A stretch of DNA of 64,000 nt. It comes from Tretioscincus oriximinensis (Eukaryota; Chordata; Lepidosauria; Squamata; Gymnophthalmidae). Made by a program: the position numbers and the translations under genes. The notes below the pieces were generated by a model, which had not been told where the DNA came from, did no database searches, and saw only the letters and a list, made by a program, of their open reading frames with translations. Positions 53,841 to 64,000 of the stretch are shown here, one piece after another (positions within the stretch are counted from its first letter, which is position 1; the number at the start of each line of letters is the position of its first letter). The stretch covers positions 549,771 through 613,770 of the forward strand of contig JAJVDF010000434.1 in the NCBI GenBank assembly GCA_022410635.1, written 5' to 3'.

Positions 53841-54694
53841 GTAGGAATATTATATAGGCTAATAAATAAATATAAATATAAAAATTATGATATTATAAAA
53901 CAAAGGTGGTCGCAGGATCTAGATATGATGAATGAAAATTGGGAAAGGTGGAGAACAGAATTTCTTTTAATTAAATATAATAAATTTAGAGAAGGGGAAC
54001 TGAAATTAATGACAAAATGGTATAGGACCCCTACCCAACTATCACATATGTTAAATATATCACCGTTATGTTGGCATTGTGGCATAGATAGAGGGACTTA
54101 CATCCACATGTGGTTTGAGTGCAGAGAAGTAAAGAAGTTCTGGGAGAAGATTATAGTGGAGCTTACTAATATACTTCAGGTAAATATTCCTATTGAGAGG
54201 GAAGTCCTTATAGGAAACAATAACCTAAGACAATTAGGGAATGACAAGGCATACATATTCAAACAAGGTATAAGGGCAGCCCATATTCAGATAGCAAGAG
54301 GATGGAAGGAGAAAGAAAAATGGACTCAAGAAGCCTGGTATGACTATATGGCAGAAATTGTACTCTTTGACTTTTTAAGGGAAAGAAGGCTAAAAAGATT
54401 GGGAATTATATTTCACGCAACATGGGAAACTAAGTGGAGGGACTTCATTTCCTATGTTATATTTCATAAAATGTATTCACCCACGGCATTTACAATATAT
54501 TGGATTTTGGATCTTAAAAGATTTAGTTAAGATTGTGTTGGATATCCTCAAGTAGGGGGGGGAGGGGAGGGGAGCACTATAGAGGTGTGGTGGAGGTTTT
54601 TTCTTTTTATATAATATGACGTATAATGGATGATGATTGTTATCAATATACATATGTGTGCAACTGCAATGTCATATTTACATATAATCAATAA
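53841..54694 (+). mobile_element. L1 LINE, 5'-truncated, ORF2 C-terminus intact to stop
   Basis: The open frame to 54528 encodes ORF2 C-terminal features: KWYRTPTQLSHM, the Cys/His motif CWHCGIDRGTYIHMWFEC, then QIARGWKEKEKW and HATWETKWRDFI. The 3' UTR has a G-run (54555-54574). Perfect 14-bp duplications GATATTTTTGCCTG flank it (53827-53840, 54695-54708). Confidence 0.9.
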
Positions 54695-54770
54695 GATATT
54701 TTTGCCTGAAGGCTTATATTCCATCTTCCTCGCCAGGCTTTGGTGGTTCCCATGTATCTACTTGCAGGCA

Positions 54771-55076
54771 CGGATAGCTTAGTCACTTAGGAATTCGTCT
54801 CTCGCCTGGGAGATCAGGTTTCGAAGCCCTGTGTGGGACATGGGGAGGGGTGAGCACCTTCCACTAGCCTGTAGCTCTAGCCAACCCAGCTATTCGAAAG
54901 CATGAATTGCAAGAAATTGCAACTGACTGCAAGTAGATACATGGGAACCACCATAGCCTGGTGGGGAAGATAGAATGTAAGCCTTCGGGCAAAATATATC
55001 CTTGTAAGCCGCTTTGAGTCCCTTTGAAAGGTGAGAAAAGCGGGTTATAAGAACCAGTTCTTCTTCTTCTTCTTGC
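54771..55076 (+). mobile_element. tRNA-like SINE with TTC tail, inserted in the minus-strand SINE
   Basis: Head GGATAGCTTAGTCACTTAGG with box B-like GGTTTCGAAGCCC, body CTCTAGCCAACCCAGCTATT, tail TTCTTCTTCTTCTT. Flanks CTTGCAG at 54762-54768 (approx.) and 55073-55079 are consistent with a short target duplication. Confidence 0.82.
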
Positions 55077-55832
55077 AGTCAGTTGCAATTTCTTGCAATT
55101 CTTGCTTTCAAATAGCTGGGTTGGCTAGAGTTATAGGCTAGTGAAAGGTGCTCACCCCTACCCACGTCCGACACAGGGCTTCGAAACCCCATTTCCCAGA
55201 TGAGAGATGGATTCCTTAGCGACTGAGCTGTCCATGCCTGCACTATCCATGCCGTACTATCACAAATAACTGTTGCTTCTGGACTTTCCAACAGCCATCT
55301 CTGGTTCCTTATTTCCCTTCATATATTGCAAGGTTTGTATATCTGAGTACATGGTTGACTTTTTAACCCACCATTGGCTTACTCATGAACCTTTTTCACA
55401 TACTAGTTTCTCTGTGTCATAACTCATGTTTAATTCAGATTAAACCACACAATGTGGTTTTCACAATCACAGGTGGAGCTGTCCTCACAAACACCTGCAA
55501 AATAACTCTCTTCAAAAATTGTCCTCAGAAATTTCCTACAAAAATTAGAGGTATGTAAAGAGCTAATAGCAGCTTTAAATTGCTTGTAATATTTTGCTAT
55601 ACTTTATAAATACTTTGGAAATATTTCTTTAGACATTTTTTCTTTTCTTTTTTTTTTTGCCTTTTCAGTTCTGTGAGGTCTTGAGGAAGCTGAAATCTCT
55701 TAATTATCAGGCAAAGTTAGTTCCACTGAACCTTTTTGTTATGGTATTTGTGTGTCTTATATTTCTTGTGGCAACGTATGTTGTAATCACACTACTGTCT
55801 TTTAGCCATGTGGTGCTCTCTTCTTCTTTGCG

Positions 55833-56012
55833 TAGGCTGACCAGATAACCTCTTTTTTGGGGGGCGAAAACCCAGTTTTGGGGTGCCTCTCAGTTTTTGC
55901 TGAAGACATTTTATTTTCAAAAAAAGATTTTTTTTCGATTTTTTTTCCCCTCAGCATCCCAAAACTGTGTTTTCAACGCACCCATCCCAAAAGGGATAAT
56001 CTGGTCAGCCTA
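55833..56012. mobile_element. palindromic TAGGCTGACCAGATG element
   Basis: TAGGCTGACCAGATAACC to ATCTGGTCAGCCTA, 180 bp, inverted halves. No clear flanking duplication. Confidence 0.78.
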
Positions 56013-56050
56013 TGTGGCACCTGCCTTAATCGGCAAATGCACATGGATGA

Positions 56051-56221
56051 TAGGCTGACCAGATGATGCCTTTTGTGGGGGGGAGTTTGAAAACCTGGTT
56101 TTGGAGTGCTTCCCGGTTTTTGCTGAGGATTTTAAAAAAAAAATTCTCAGCAAAAAACGGGAGGCACCCAAAAACCAAGTTTTCACCCTCCCCCCTCAAA
56201 AGGGCTCATCTGGTCAGCCTA
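56051..56221. mobile_element. palindromic TAGGCTGACCAGATG element, adjacent copy
   Basis: TAGGCTGACCAGATGATGCC to CATCTGGTCAGCCTA, 171 bp. ATGGATG lies on both flanks (56043-56049, 56222-56228), one base off the left terminus. Separated from the previous copy by 38 bp. Confidence 0.8.
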
Positions 56222-56229
56222 ATGGATGT

Positions 56230-58640
56230 TAGTAGGTTACTATCCCAAGATACAATCCAGAATAAGGCACAGTGCAGAAAAGACCTAGTTCTGGATCCAC
56301 ATCTAAAGTCAGATTCCTTTGTAATTCTTTTGCTAGAGAAAGCAATTTAACTGCAAACTAAACAATCTCAGATCCTGGGGAATACAGAGAATTTTAATCG
56401 GTTGAGATATTAGTTTCCATTTTCAAGTGACTAAAAATGGCAGATTGCAGGTGTGCATAGGCATTCCTAAGACACTACAATTATGTCGTTTTGGAAGTCA
56501 AGCTCCCCCACCCCTTTTTTCATTCCGAACAAAGAAAATCAGGATTGCTCAGTGTAAAGTGTCTTGTCAGGAAGTGTTAAGTAGCTGACTGATTGCTCCA
56601 AGGCTGATGAGAGACCAGCTGTGCAAAAGTGAAATAGTCCCATGCAGAGCTTTCCTATCCTTGTGGAAAATTAGCACGCCATTACAATGTGAATGTGGCC
56701 TAATCATCCGTGCTTTTTTTCCTCTTAAAATATTTGCACTATCAAAGTTTGCAACTTTTATTCTAAAGATGCATCCAGAATAAAACAGTCCATAAGGAGT
56801 TTTATGCTGGAATATCTAAGCAAAGTAGAATAAATAAGTGATATCTGGATACAGCCAGAGTTATTGTTGTAATGGCTTCAGTGTACTTAGAACACTTTTC
56901 AAACTTCTGGTGACCTACTGGTACATTGGACTCTAGTACCCATCCTTTGATGGGACCATGGAATCCAACTTTTCTGCAAGTTGGTAAAAGAATGCATTAC
57001 CAGCAACCTTTTTGACTAGAATCCAGGAGTTTGTTAAGAAGAATTGATAGGAAGGTTCCTAAATGCAACAGAATTGGCTTGCTGTACTTAAAAGGAAAAT
57101 AATAATACTATCCGCCAAGGAGAGGAAGGATGAAAGCTATGATGATCAGATATGAAATAAGAGAGTTGCCTCCATGAAGATGTGTCAATTGAGTTATCAG
57201 TTGATACAGTTATTTTTGTTATAGAACTTTTAAGTTGCCAGGACCTTGTTTGCATTATCCTTAATGCCTGTTCAATAGGAAGGAATTTCACAATTTCTTT
57301 ACTTCTTCAGGCAGTAAAACTACGATGTTGTTATAGCCTAGTGGAGACAACTGCCTGGACTGTTGAGGATTGGCAGTTTGATCTCCAAAAATAAGTGACA
57401 CAAGCAATACCCTTTAGGCCAACCAGAGGTCTGAAGTTCCTGTCCTTTGTTGACCTCTACACCATCAGAATCATTGACACAAGCAACCTATCAGTAATTC
57501 TGTTTTAATTATCCTGCGGCACCTTCTTGAGAAGGAAGTCACTGAGCAAATTGCCGGGAACACAAAGCCTTGCCTTTCTCACTTCTGTATCTCTTCCAAG
57601 AAAACTATATAGGGGAAATCATAAAGTCCATCAGGAAACCATCACTACAGTAGTAGGTTTTCTGTGAGGGAAAATCACCTTCTCTGCTATATTGATGCAC
57701 AGAAACTGAGAGAACATGAGTTAGAAGCCAAGGACTTGTCAGGACTGAAAGTGAAAATGGTTGACTTCATTATTTTTGGTTTGCTACTTTAAGTTCCAGT
57801 AGGATCCCTACTATTGCAAGCATTCTAGGAAGCAAACAACTTTCATGGAGCCTGGAGCCTACTGACCTGGAAACCAGCCCAAATTCATCACTGCCTGAGG
57901 CAACCTTTTTTATTTTGCCTTATGATATAACTGGTCCTGCTTTAAGGTCCCATGAAACTCTGCTGCCTCATTTGCACGGACCTTTCCCTCTGAAGTTTGA
58001 AATACTGCATACAGAATGTCCCTCTGGCATTCAACAGAGGAAACAGTTAAATGCTCTAAGAAAACTCCTAATTGGCAATATTTTATTGTGTAAAACGTTT
58101 ATATTTCTGCCCAAATTTTAAGTTTTTTTTCCAAATGTTCTTTTGATCTCTTCTGTAACATTTCAAGTTAGAAACCGCCAATCTTTTCATAGCTTTCTCA
58201 CATTGAGGTCACAGCAGATGAGTTCACTGATTTTAATTTTGAAGAAGAGGTGGTCCTTCCCCCAGCATGATCTTGATGGCAGGAAAAGTGAGGCTGCCTC
58301 TTTTCTCTTGTTATCGAAAACCACAGCCAATCTGGACACCAGAGGGAGACAGTTATGTTTGCTGACCATCATAATCACAACCTGGGACTCTCCAACTTTA
58401 TTTTGGATGGTTAGGACCTGCAGTAGCATGGAAGATAAATGCTACAGTTGAAGTACTTCACTTCCTCTGCATGCTAATATTCATTGAGGCCCCATCCAGA
58501 TGAGGTTTTCCTACTTCCATGCTAGATACCTCAGGAAGAATCCGACTCATGTTCTCATGTAGATCCAGTAGTCCACTCAGTTTAACCCCCTCCCTATGGA
58601 TGTCAACCTGATCCACTATATAAAAAAAAAAACAACCAAA
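56230..58640. other. intergenic, nothing recognised
   Basis: About 2.4 kb without a recognisable gene or repeat. Several frames of 60-100 codons at 57182-58451 have no motif that I can place. Confidence 0.4.
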
Positions 58641-58648
58641 TTTGCACT

Positions 58649-60500
58649 TGCGAGGTACCATTTTCAGCAATACCTCAATGCTTGGCATGAAATCACACCC
58701 GGCAAACAAGGCATCTCAAGTGGCAATCAGACTTTCAAAGAAACTGATGCAATTTTCTTGTCAAGCCACTGCTGCCAAGATAGGAGACACAGCAGCAGTA
58801 GGAGTCTTGTTCAAGGGTTATGGACATGTCTGAGAGGTAAATGGAGATGCAATCTTTGTGTTATGAATGAGAGCAGTTTTTAACAAGGACAGGACTTTTA
58901 TTTGTGTTTACAGTTTCCAGATAATAAGCCAAATAATTGGACACACTTATGTTAAGAGGGGGGTTTATTCCAACCTCTTNTGTTTTTCCCGGTCTGGATT
59001 CTCGTTCCCTTCTCCGTCTCAGCCCGTCCTTTATTTTATTTTTATTCGGAGTTTTATTTGAGTTTTTTTCAGTTTTTTGCTAGCGGTTTTTCGGAGGAGA
59101 CTCGGCTTGCGTCCTTCCGTTAGCCGCGCATGCGTGGAGTTTCTCTGTAGCATATTTTTTGAAATCATTCTGGGTACATATTAAGCAAGACAATATAAAT
59201 ATTTTATAAATAATGCAATTAACTGAGGCACAGCAATACAGAAATTACAAGGTCAGAGTGTCCATCTGTGTATTATTTATTAAGCCCCAAATTGTCTTCT
59301 CTGAAACTTCCATTTTGAAGTGGAAATGGCTTCTTCCAGGGTGCATGGGGAAGTCATCTTCATTGTCACTCAAAATGATGCCTCTGCAACTACGCACTGA
59401 AGCAAAGAGGCATTATTAAAGAAGAGTTCAGAAACACCTTAGTTGAGGGCAGTAAAATCATGTGTGCAAAAACTGGACAGCAATCATGCCTGGCATAATT
59501 AATGCCATCAAAATGGGAAAACAATGGCAAGTGTTTCACCAAGATCCTTGTCAAATTATTGAATACTCAGTTCTAATCCAACAAATTTATGAAGGACAGA
59601 TGCATCAAAGTCTGCTAAAATGGACATCTAGGTATCACCTATAGATTGGAGAGACTTACAGGTCTACAAGTTAATTGCGGAAAGTTGAAGAAAGATGAAA
59701 GTGTTGCTATTTTGACTATGCACTACAGTGGGCAAAGAACCTTCTGTCCTTTCTTCTCAAGGCAGCACACAGAATTTTTGTCTCATTTTGTCTTCACCAT
59801 AAGTTTGTGAAGTAGGCTAAATTGAAAGCCAAAGACTGCCCAAGGTCATCCAGTAACTTCCTTCTCCTCAGCTGCTAGCAAAATAGGCTATGTAGCCCTA
59901 GGACTCCCTTTGCAGAACCTTGGGGTAAATAAGGATGCAGTTTAATTCAGTGCTGAAGACAGCTTGAATACACAATGAGAATGTTGATGTCATATCACTG
60001 GAGTTCGCATGAATAAGAAAAAAAATACTGGCAACTGTGCTATTTTTAATCTAGCCAGAGGATCATGGTTTAAGATCTGACTTAAATTCATTCATTCATT
60101 CTGCCTGTCTGTCTGTCTAATAGCTGTAAGCCTGATAATTGACACTGATAGTATTGGGGAGAAAGAGGTTGGAATAAACCCCCCTCTTAACATAAGTGTG
60201 TCCAATTATTTGGCTTATTATCTGGAAACTGTAAACACAAATAAAAGTCCTGTCCTTATTAAAAACTGCTCTCATTCATTTAAGTGGTTAACTGAATAAC
60301 ACAAAGATTGCATCTCCATTTACCTCTTAGAGATGTCCATAACCCTTGAACTGCTGCTGTGTCTCCTCTCTTGACAGCAGTGGGTTGACAAGAAGCTTGC
60401 ATCAGTTTCTTTGAAAGTCTGATGGCCACTTGAGATGCCTTGTTTGCAGGGTGTGATTTCATGCCAAGCATGGAGGCATTGCTGAAAATGGCACCTCGCA
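58649..60500. repeat. large inverted repeat, 330-bp arms, 1.2-kb spacer
   Basis: The left arm 58649-58979 matches the reverse complement of 60173-60500 nearly base for base, apart from a 17-bp block missing in the left arm (near 58864) and a few small changes. The right arm (minus strand) encodes an open stretch with SNASMLGMKSHPANKASQVA and later RGKWRCNLCV; the left arm has the same text with breaks. I do not recognise the protein. The inner end of the left arm coincides with an ambiguous base (58980). Confidence 0.85.
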
Positions 60501-61270
60501 GTGGATCATGCACATTGGGGCAAAGAACCTCAGTTACTCCTGCCAACAGATGGGAACGAAGCTTTGAGACAGATCAGGAAAAGGATCTTGGAGTGCTGGT
60601 GGACAACTCAACGAAGGTGTCAACCCAGTGTGCATCAACTGCCAAAAATCAAATTCAATGTTAGGGATCAATAGGAAAGGAATAAAAAACAAGTCAGCAA
60701 GTGTTGTTTTGCCTCTTTATACATCTGTGGTGAGGCCATATTTGGCATACTGTGTACAGTTCTGGTCACCACATCACAAAAAAGGTATCATGGGACTAGA
60801 GAAGGTGCAGAAAAGGGCAACCATAATGCTCAAGGGGCTGGAGCACCTCCCTTAAGAAGTCAGTCTGCAGCATCTGGGCCTCTTCTGCCTCAAAGCACAG
60901 ACTATAAGAGGAGATCTGATTGAAGTGTATAAAACGATGCATAGGATGAATAAGATGAATAGAGAAAAATATTTTCTCTACCACACAACACTAGGGACCA
61001 GGGGGCTTTTCTTGAAATTGATGGGCAGAAGGGTAAGGACAAACAAATGTCCCCAGAGGGTCATCAGTTAGTGGAATTTACTGCCAGAACAGGTGGTGGT
61101 AGCTAGCAACCCAAATAGCTTTAAGACAGGACAAGATGGGCTCTGGCCCCATTCAGCAGGTTTTCTCTTATATTCTTATATTCTAACAGTAATTGGCAGG
61201 TCACGGCGTGAGACAGAATGCTGAACTGGGCGGGTTGTGGCCCAATACAGCAGGGCTCTTCTTAAGCACT
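60501..61270 (+). mobile_element. CR1 LINE fragment(s)
   Basis: Encodes the CR1 segments KDLGVLVDNSTKVSTQC, YCVQFWSPHHKKGI and LEKVQKRATIMLKGLEHLP with frameshifts, to a tail near 61186. A second partial CR1 3' end follows (GAGACAGAATGCTGAACTGG, 61207-61266). Confidence 0.82.
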
Positions 61271-61935
61271 CATTCCCCCTTCAGGGGGAATATAATGGAA
61301 CCTGAAAACTTTTATTGTCATTCTCTCCCCATCCTGGATCTGAAAGCTCTGTTATTATTTGTAAAAATAGTAAATGTTCCCAACAACAGACCAGGGTGGA
61401 AATTTTCCCAGCTGATGGGACTAAATTTCAGCTAAATACCTGCTCACAGACCCCTTTAATTTAGCCCATTTTAAGAACTTTAAGGGCAAGTCCCAATTCA
61501 CTTTGGAATGTACAGGTCACATCTCCTTTGCTATCATTGCTGCCCCAGAATCTTAAACTATGGTAAATTCTCCTGGGTTTGGAGTTAAAAGTGGGGGAGA
61601 TGGGGCATAAAGGGGTGGGGTTGCTAATGGGACTAAAGTTCAGCTTTCCTTTAAACATGGACTGAATTAGGATCACTCAAGAGTTGTGTGATCACAACCG
61701 CAGATAGTCAGGAAAGAAGACAGCTCATCAGCACAGTGAACGTCCTTCTTTACTGGCAACCTCCACAGTTTTGCAGATCTTGCCTGCTTTGCATAGAGTG
61801 CACAGTCTTTAAGTATGGTTTCTATGAATTAATTGCATGTCAGTTTGCAGTGGTTGACTGCATACCAGTGCAGATCAAGTCACTACCTTTATTAATCAGT
61901 GATCAGGTGAACATCATCATTTCAACACACTAGAT

Positions 61936-62515
61936 CAGGGCAATTATTTTTTCCATGGAGCCACATGAGAAACAGAAAATATTGTGGAGGGCCGGCCAAA
62001 AGGCTGATCTCAATTCTGCATAATATTAACTGTACTTCTTTGTAAAAAGCAGTAAATAGCATTGTTTTGACAAGCTGGTAAGAGTATATGTTATAATTAA
62101 GCAATGAAAACATGAGGTTGCCTTCCAAAAAATGTAATTTATTCAAGCGAATTTCACAAAACAATGGGAAAGGCAATTAATCACTAAAACGGCATCATAA
62201 AAACACGCTAAACATGCAAATAAAAATAACCACAATACAATTAAAATCATGCACAACTCAACCATTTAAAACTTTTTACATTTNTAAGTTATTTTTTCTT
62301 GTTCAGTGAGAGAAATCTAGTCTCTGCTGGGCTTTAACGAGTGCATCAAAATCAGGTTGNANGTCTGAGGTGGAGATGCGAAGCACAGCTGACAGATGAT
62401 CGTCAGTGAGAGATGATCTGTACCTGGATTTCATGAACTTCATCATTGAAAATGTTTGTTCACATATGTAGGTAGAGCCAAAGAAAACCAACATCTTCCG
62501 AGCATGTCTCTTCAT
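61936..62515 (-). mobile_element. hAT (Charlie-type) transposase tail and terminus
   Basis: The minus-strand frame 62303-62515 carries FGSTYICEQTFSMMKFMKSR, then SLTDDHLSAVLRI and DFDALVKAQQR. This is the C-terminal dimerisation region of hAT transposases and of domesticated relatives such as GTF2IRD2. The + strand end CAGGGCAATTATTTTTTCCA at 61936 looks like the element's 3' terminus. Ambiguous bases lie at 62284, 62360 and 62362. The upstream part is replaced by L1. Confidence 0.8.
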
Positions 62516-62541
62516 GTTTGGAAAATTCTCCTACTTGAAAT

Positions 62542-63996
62542 GGTACCAAACAAGGGTGCCCCCTATCACCACTTCTATTTGTAATGGCTATAGAACCATT
62601 AGCCAATTTAATAAGAGCAAACAATAACTGGGATGGATTCAAACTGGGAGAAACAGACATTAAGGCAAACTTTTTTGCCGATGACACAATCATCATAGCC
62701 ACACAGCCAACCCAAATGGTTGACCAAATTATAGACACATTAGAACTTTTAAAAAAACTATCAGGTTTATAAGTAAACTTACACAAATCAGAAATATTGT
62801 TCTCCAACACCCCCCCACAAGAACAACTTCAAATAAAAAGAAGGATGGGAGTAAAACTTGCAGAAAAAAGGATTCAATATTTAGGGCTGTGGATATACAA
62901 AAATACAAATAGAATTACAAAANCCAACTATAAAATAATTTGCAACAAAATAGAGAAACAACTGAAACAGTGGAAAAATAAATANCAAACGAGACTAAAC
63001 AAAATTAGGGCAATCAGAATGTTCATATTACCCAAATTATTATATCTTTTTCAGGCCATTGTGGAACCTATAAAATCCAAAGATCTACATCTCCTAACAG
63101 CTAAACTATTGAAATGGGTAAATAATGACAAAAAACCAAGATTAAAAAATAACTGGTTAACAGCTGCGGAAGACCAGGGGGGATGTGGAATCCCTGACCT
63201 GAGAAAGTATCATGATTCATTTCAAGTAATGAACTTGTTAGAACTACAATATACAAAAAAGGATTGGACAGAAATTATTAAGGAGGAAAATAATTTAAAA
63301 AACAAAGACTTTTTATTCAATCCAAGAATAAGAAACAGAAGAGTAAATAGACAAGAATATCTCAGGAATTTACTAAAAATATGGAAAAAAACCAATTTCA
63401 TGCAAATACCTCAAAATACTAGTAAGTTGGAATTATTGGTAGAAATTAACCCGAATAATGAGAGCAATATGAATAAGGCATTAGATAAATTAAAAAGCTC
63501 TGGAATAACTATCCTTGAACAACTATATGATGCACAGGGGACCCCATTAACACAACAAGAGATTGCAAATAAATTGGGCAATGCACTATGGCTACAATCT
63601 ATAGCTCTAGCTAGATATATCAGAAACCCAATTAAAATTCAAACAATCAAAAGAGAAGATGCAATAATTGAAACAATAATCAGAAAAATCATTGCAAAAC
63701 AAAACAAAATAGTAACTATAATCTATAGAAGAATAAATGATAACGAAGATCAAATAATGATGGAGATAAAAAACAAATGGAACCAAGATATAAATATAAC
63801 CTTGTCAACTATTAAAAAATCTATCCAAGAAATCAAATCTGAAAAAATGAACAACCTAAAAGAAGCCAGGAGGAAAATAATTCATAAATGGCATAGAACA
63901 CCGAGCCAATTGTCGCACTATATAACTAATCAATCGAACTACTGCTGGCATGGCTGCCAAACAAGATTAAAAATCTATATTGTTTATAATATGTAA
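62542..63996 (+). mobile_element. L1 LINE ORF2 fragment running off the window
   Basis: RT begins at GTKQGCPLSPLLFVMAIEP, then FFADDTIII (catalytic FADD box), a stop codon at 62770-62772 in SGL-stop-VNLHKSE, then a frame open to 63996 with IQYLGLWIYKN, ILPKLLYLFQAIVEPI and HKWHRTPSQLSHYI. The Cys/His motif at the end reads CWHGC, so its second Cys is out of position compared with the copy at 53841. Non-mammalian L1 type by its RT wording. Ambiguous bases at 62923 and 62985. Confidence 0.88.
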
Positions 63997-64000
63997 TATA

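Larger units (their letters stand above)
53634..55245 (-). mobile_element. tRNA-like SINE broken by an L1 and by a second SINE
   Basis: Tail (GAA/GAG)n at 53641-53765, then CAAAGGGACTCAAAGCGACT up to 53840. It resumes at 54695 (GATATTTTTGCCTGAAGGC) to 54770, and again at about 55075 (CAGTCAGTTGCAATTTCTTG) to the tRNA-like head near 55245. The undisturbed order is shown by the copy at 41420-41732. Confidence 0.85.

Noticed and set aside
54771..54850. tRNA gene at the SINE head
   Set aside because: Box A- and B-like motifs are present but the sequence continues into a SINE body with a TTC tail and recurs in many copies; it is a SINE promoter, not a tRNA gene.
62303..62515. Domesticated hAT-derived host gene (GTF2IRD2-like)
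   Set aside because: Only the C-terminal part is present, with a transposon terminus behind it, ambiguous bases and L1 at its 5' side; no sign of a host exon structure.
25422..64000. Neighbouring genes expected near MARCO in mammals (such as EN1 or C1QL2)
   Set aside because: No homeodomain, C1q-like or other conserved exon was seen; the region reads as repeats and unrecognised intergenic DNA.
1..64000. CRISPR arrays, operons, bacterial-type promoters or terminators
   Set aside because: The sequence is a vertebrate nuclear genome; direct repeats seen are transposon tails and microsatellites.

Overview
The window is AT-rich, intron-rich vertebrate DNA dense in interspersed repeats. The repeat set is CR1, L2 and non-mammalian-type L1 LINEs, a CORE/MIR-type SINE ending in an L2-like tail, a second tRNA-like SINE with a TTC tail, and several hAT-, Harbinger- and hairpin-type elements. 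Together with the receptor gene below, this points to a sauropsid, most likely a squamate (lizard or gecko). The species call is an inference from repeat types only.

Positions 2429-25421 (+ strand) hold sixteen exons of one gene, a class A scavenger receptor best matched by MARCO. In order they encode a short basic cytoplasmic stretch with a transmembrane helix, a spacer/coiled-coil exon ending in an N-glycosylation sequon, twelve short Gly-X-Y exons, and a two-exon group A SRCR domain ending in a stop at 25419-25421. Every intron is phase 1 and every internal exon is a multiple of 3 nt. With one N-terminal exon assumed upstream of the window, the count is 17, the human MARCO number as I recall it. 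The encoded receptor would be a trimeric type II membrane protein of macrophages that binds microbial and modified-lipoprotein polyanions.

The introns carry CR1/L2 nests (1-2 kb), an inverted pair of one repeat family and an hAT MITE (8.3-10.5 kb), a minus-strand L1 fragment (9.4-9.8 kb), tRNA-SINE pairs (16.0-16.7 kb), a 1.08-kb Harbinger-like element (19.8-20.9 kb) and another hAT MITE (23.8-24.1 kb).

From 25.4 to 64 kb I see no host gene. This part is repeats: hairpin retroposons with perfect target duplications (24.8, 31.2, 38.4, 39.4 kb), palindromic TAGGCTGACCAGATG elements (32.9, 36.5, 37.8, 55.8, 56.1 kb), CR1 copies (25.6, 34.5, 43.9, 50.6, 52.8, 60.5 kb), one with an expanded octamer array, a SINE/L1/SINE nest (53.6-55.2 kb), a possible LTR-element fragment (47.4-48.3 kb), a large inverted repeat (58.6-60.5 kb), an hAT transposase tail (61.9-62.5 kb) and an L1 ORF2 running off the end (62.5-64.0 kb). 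Stretches where I recognise nothing are listed as such. All reading was by eye; no database search or alignment was run.
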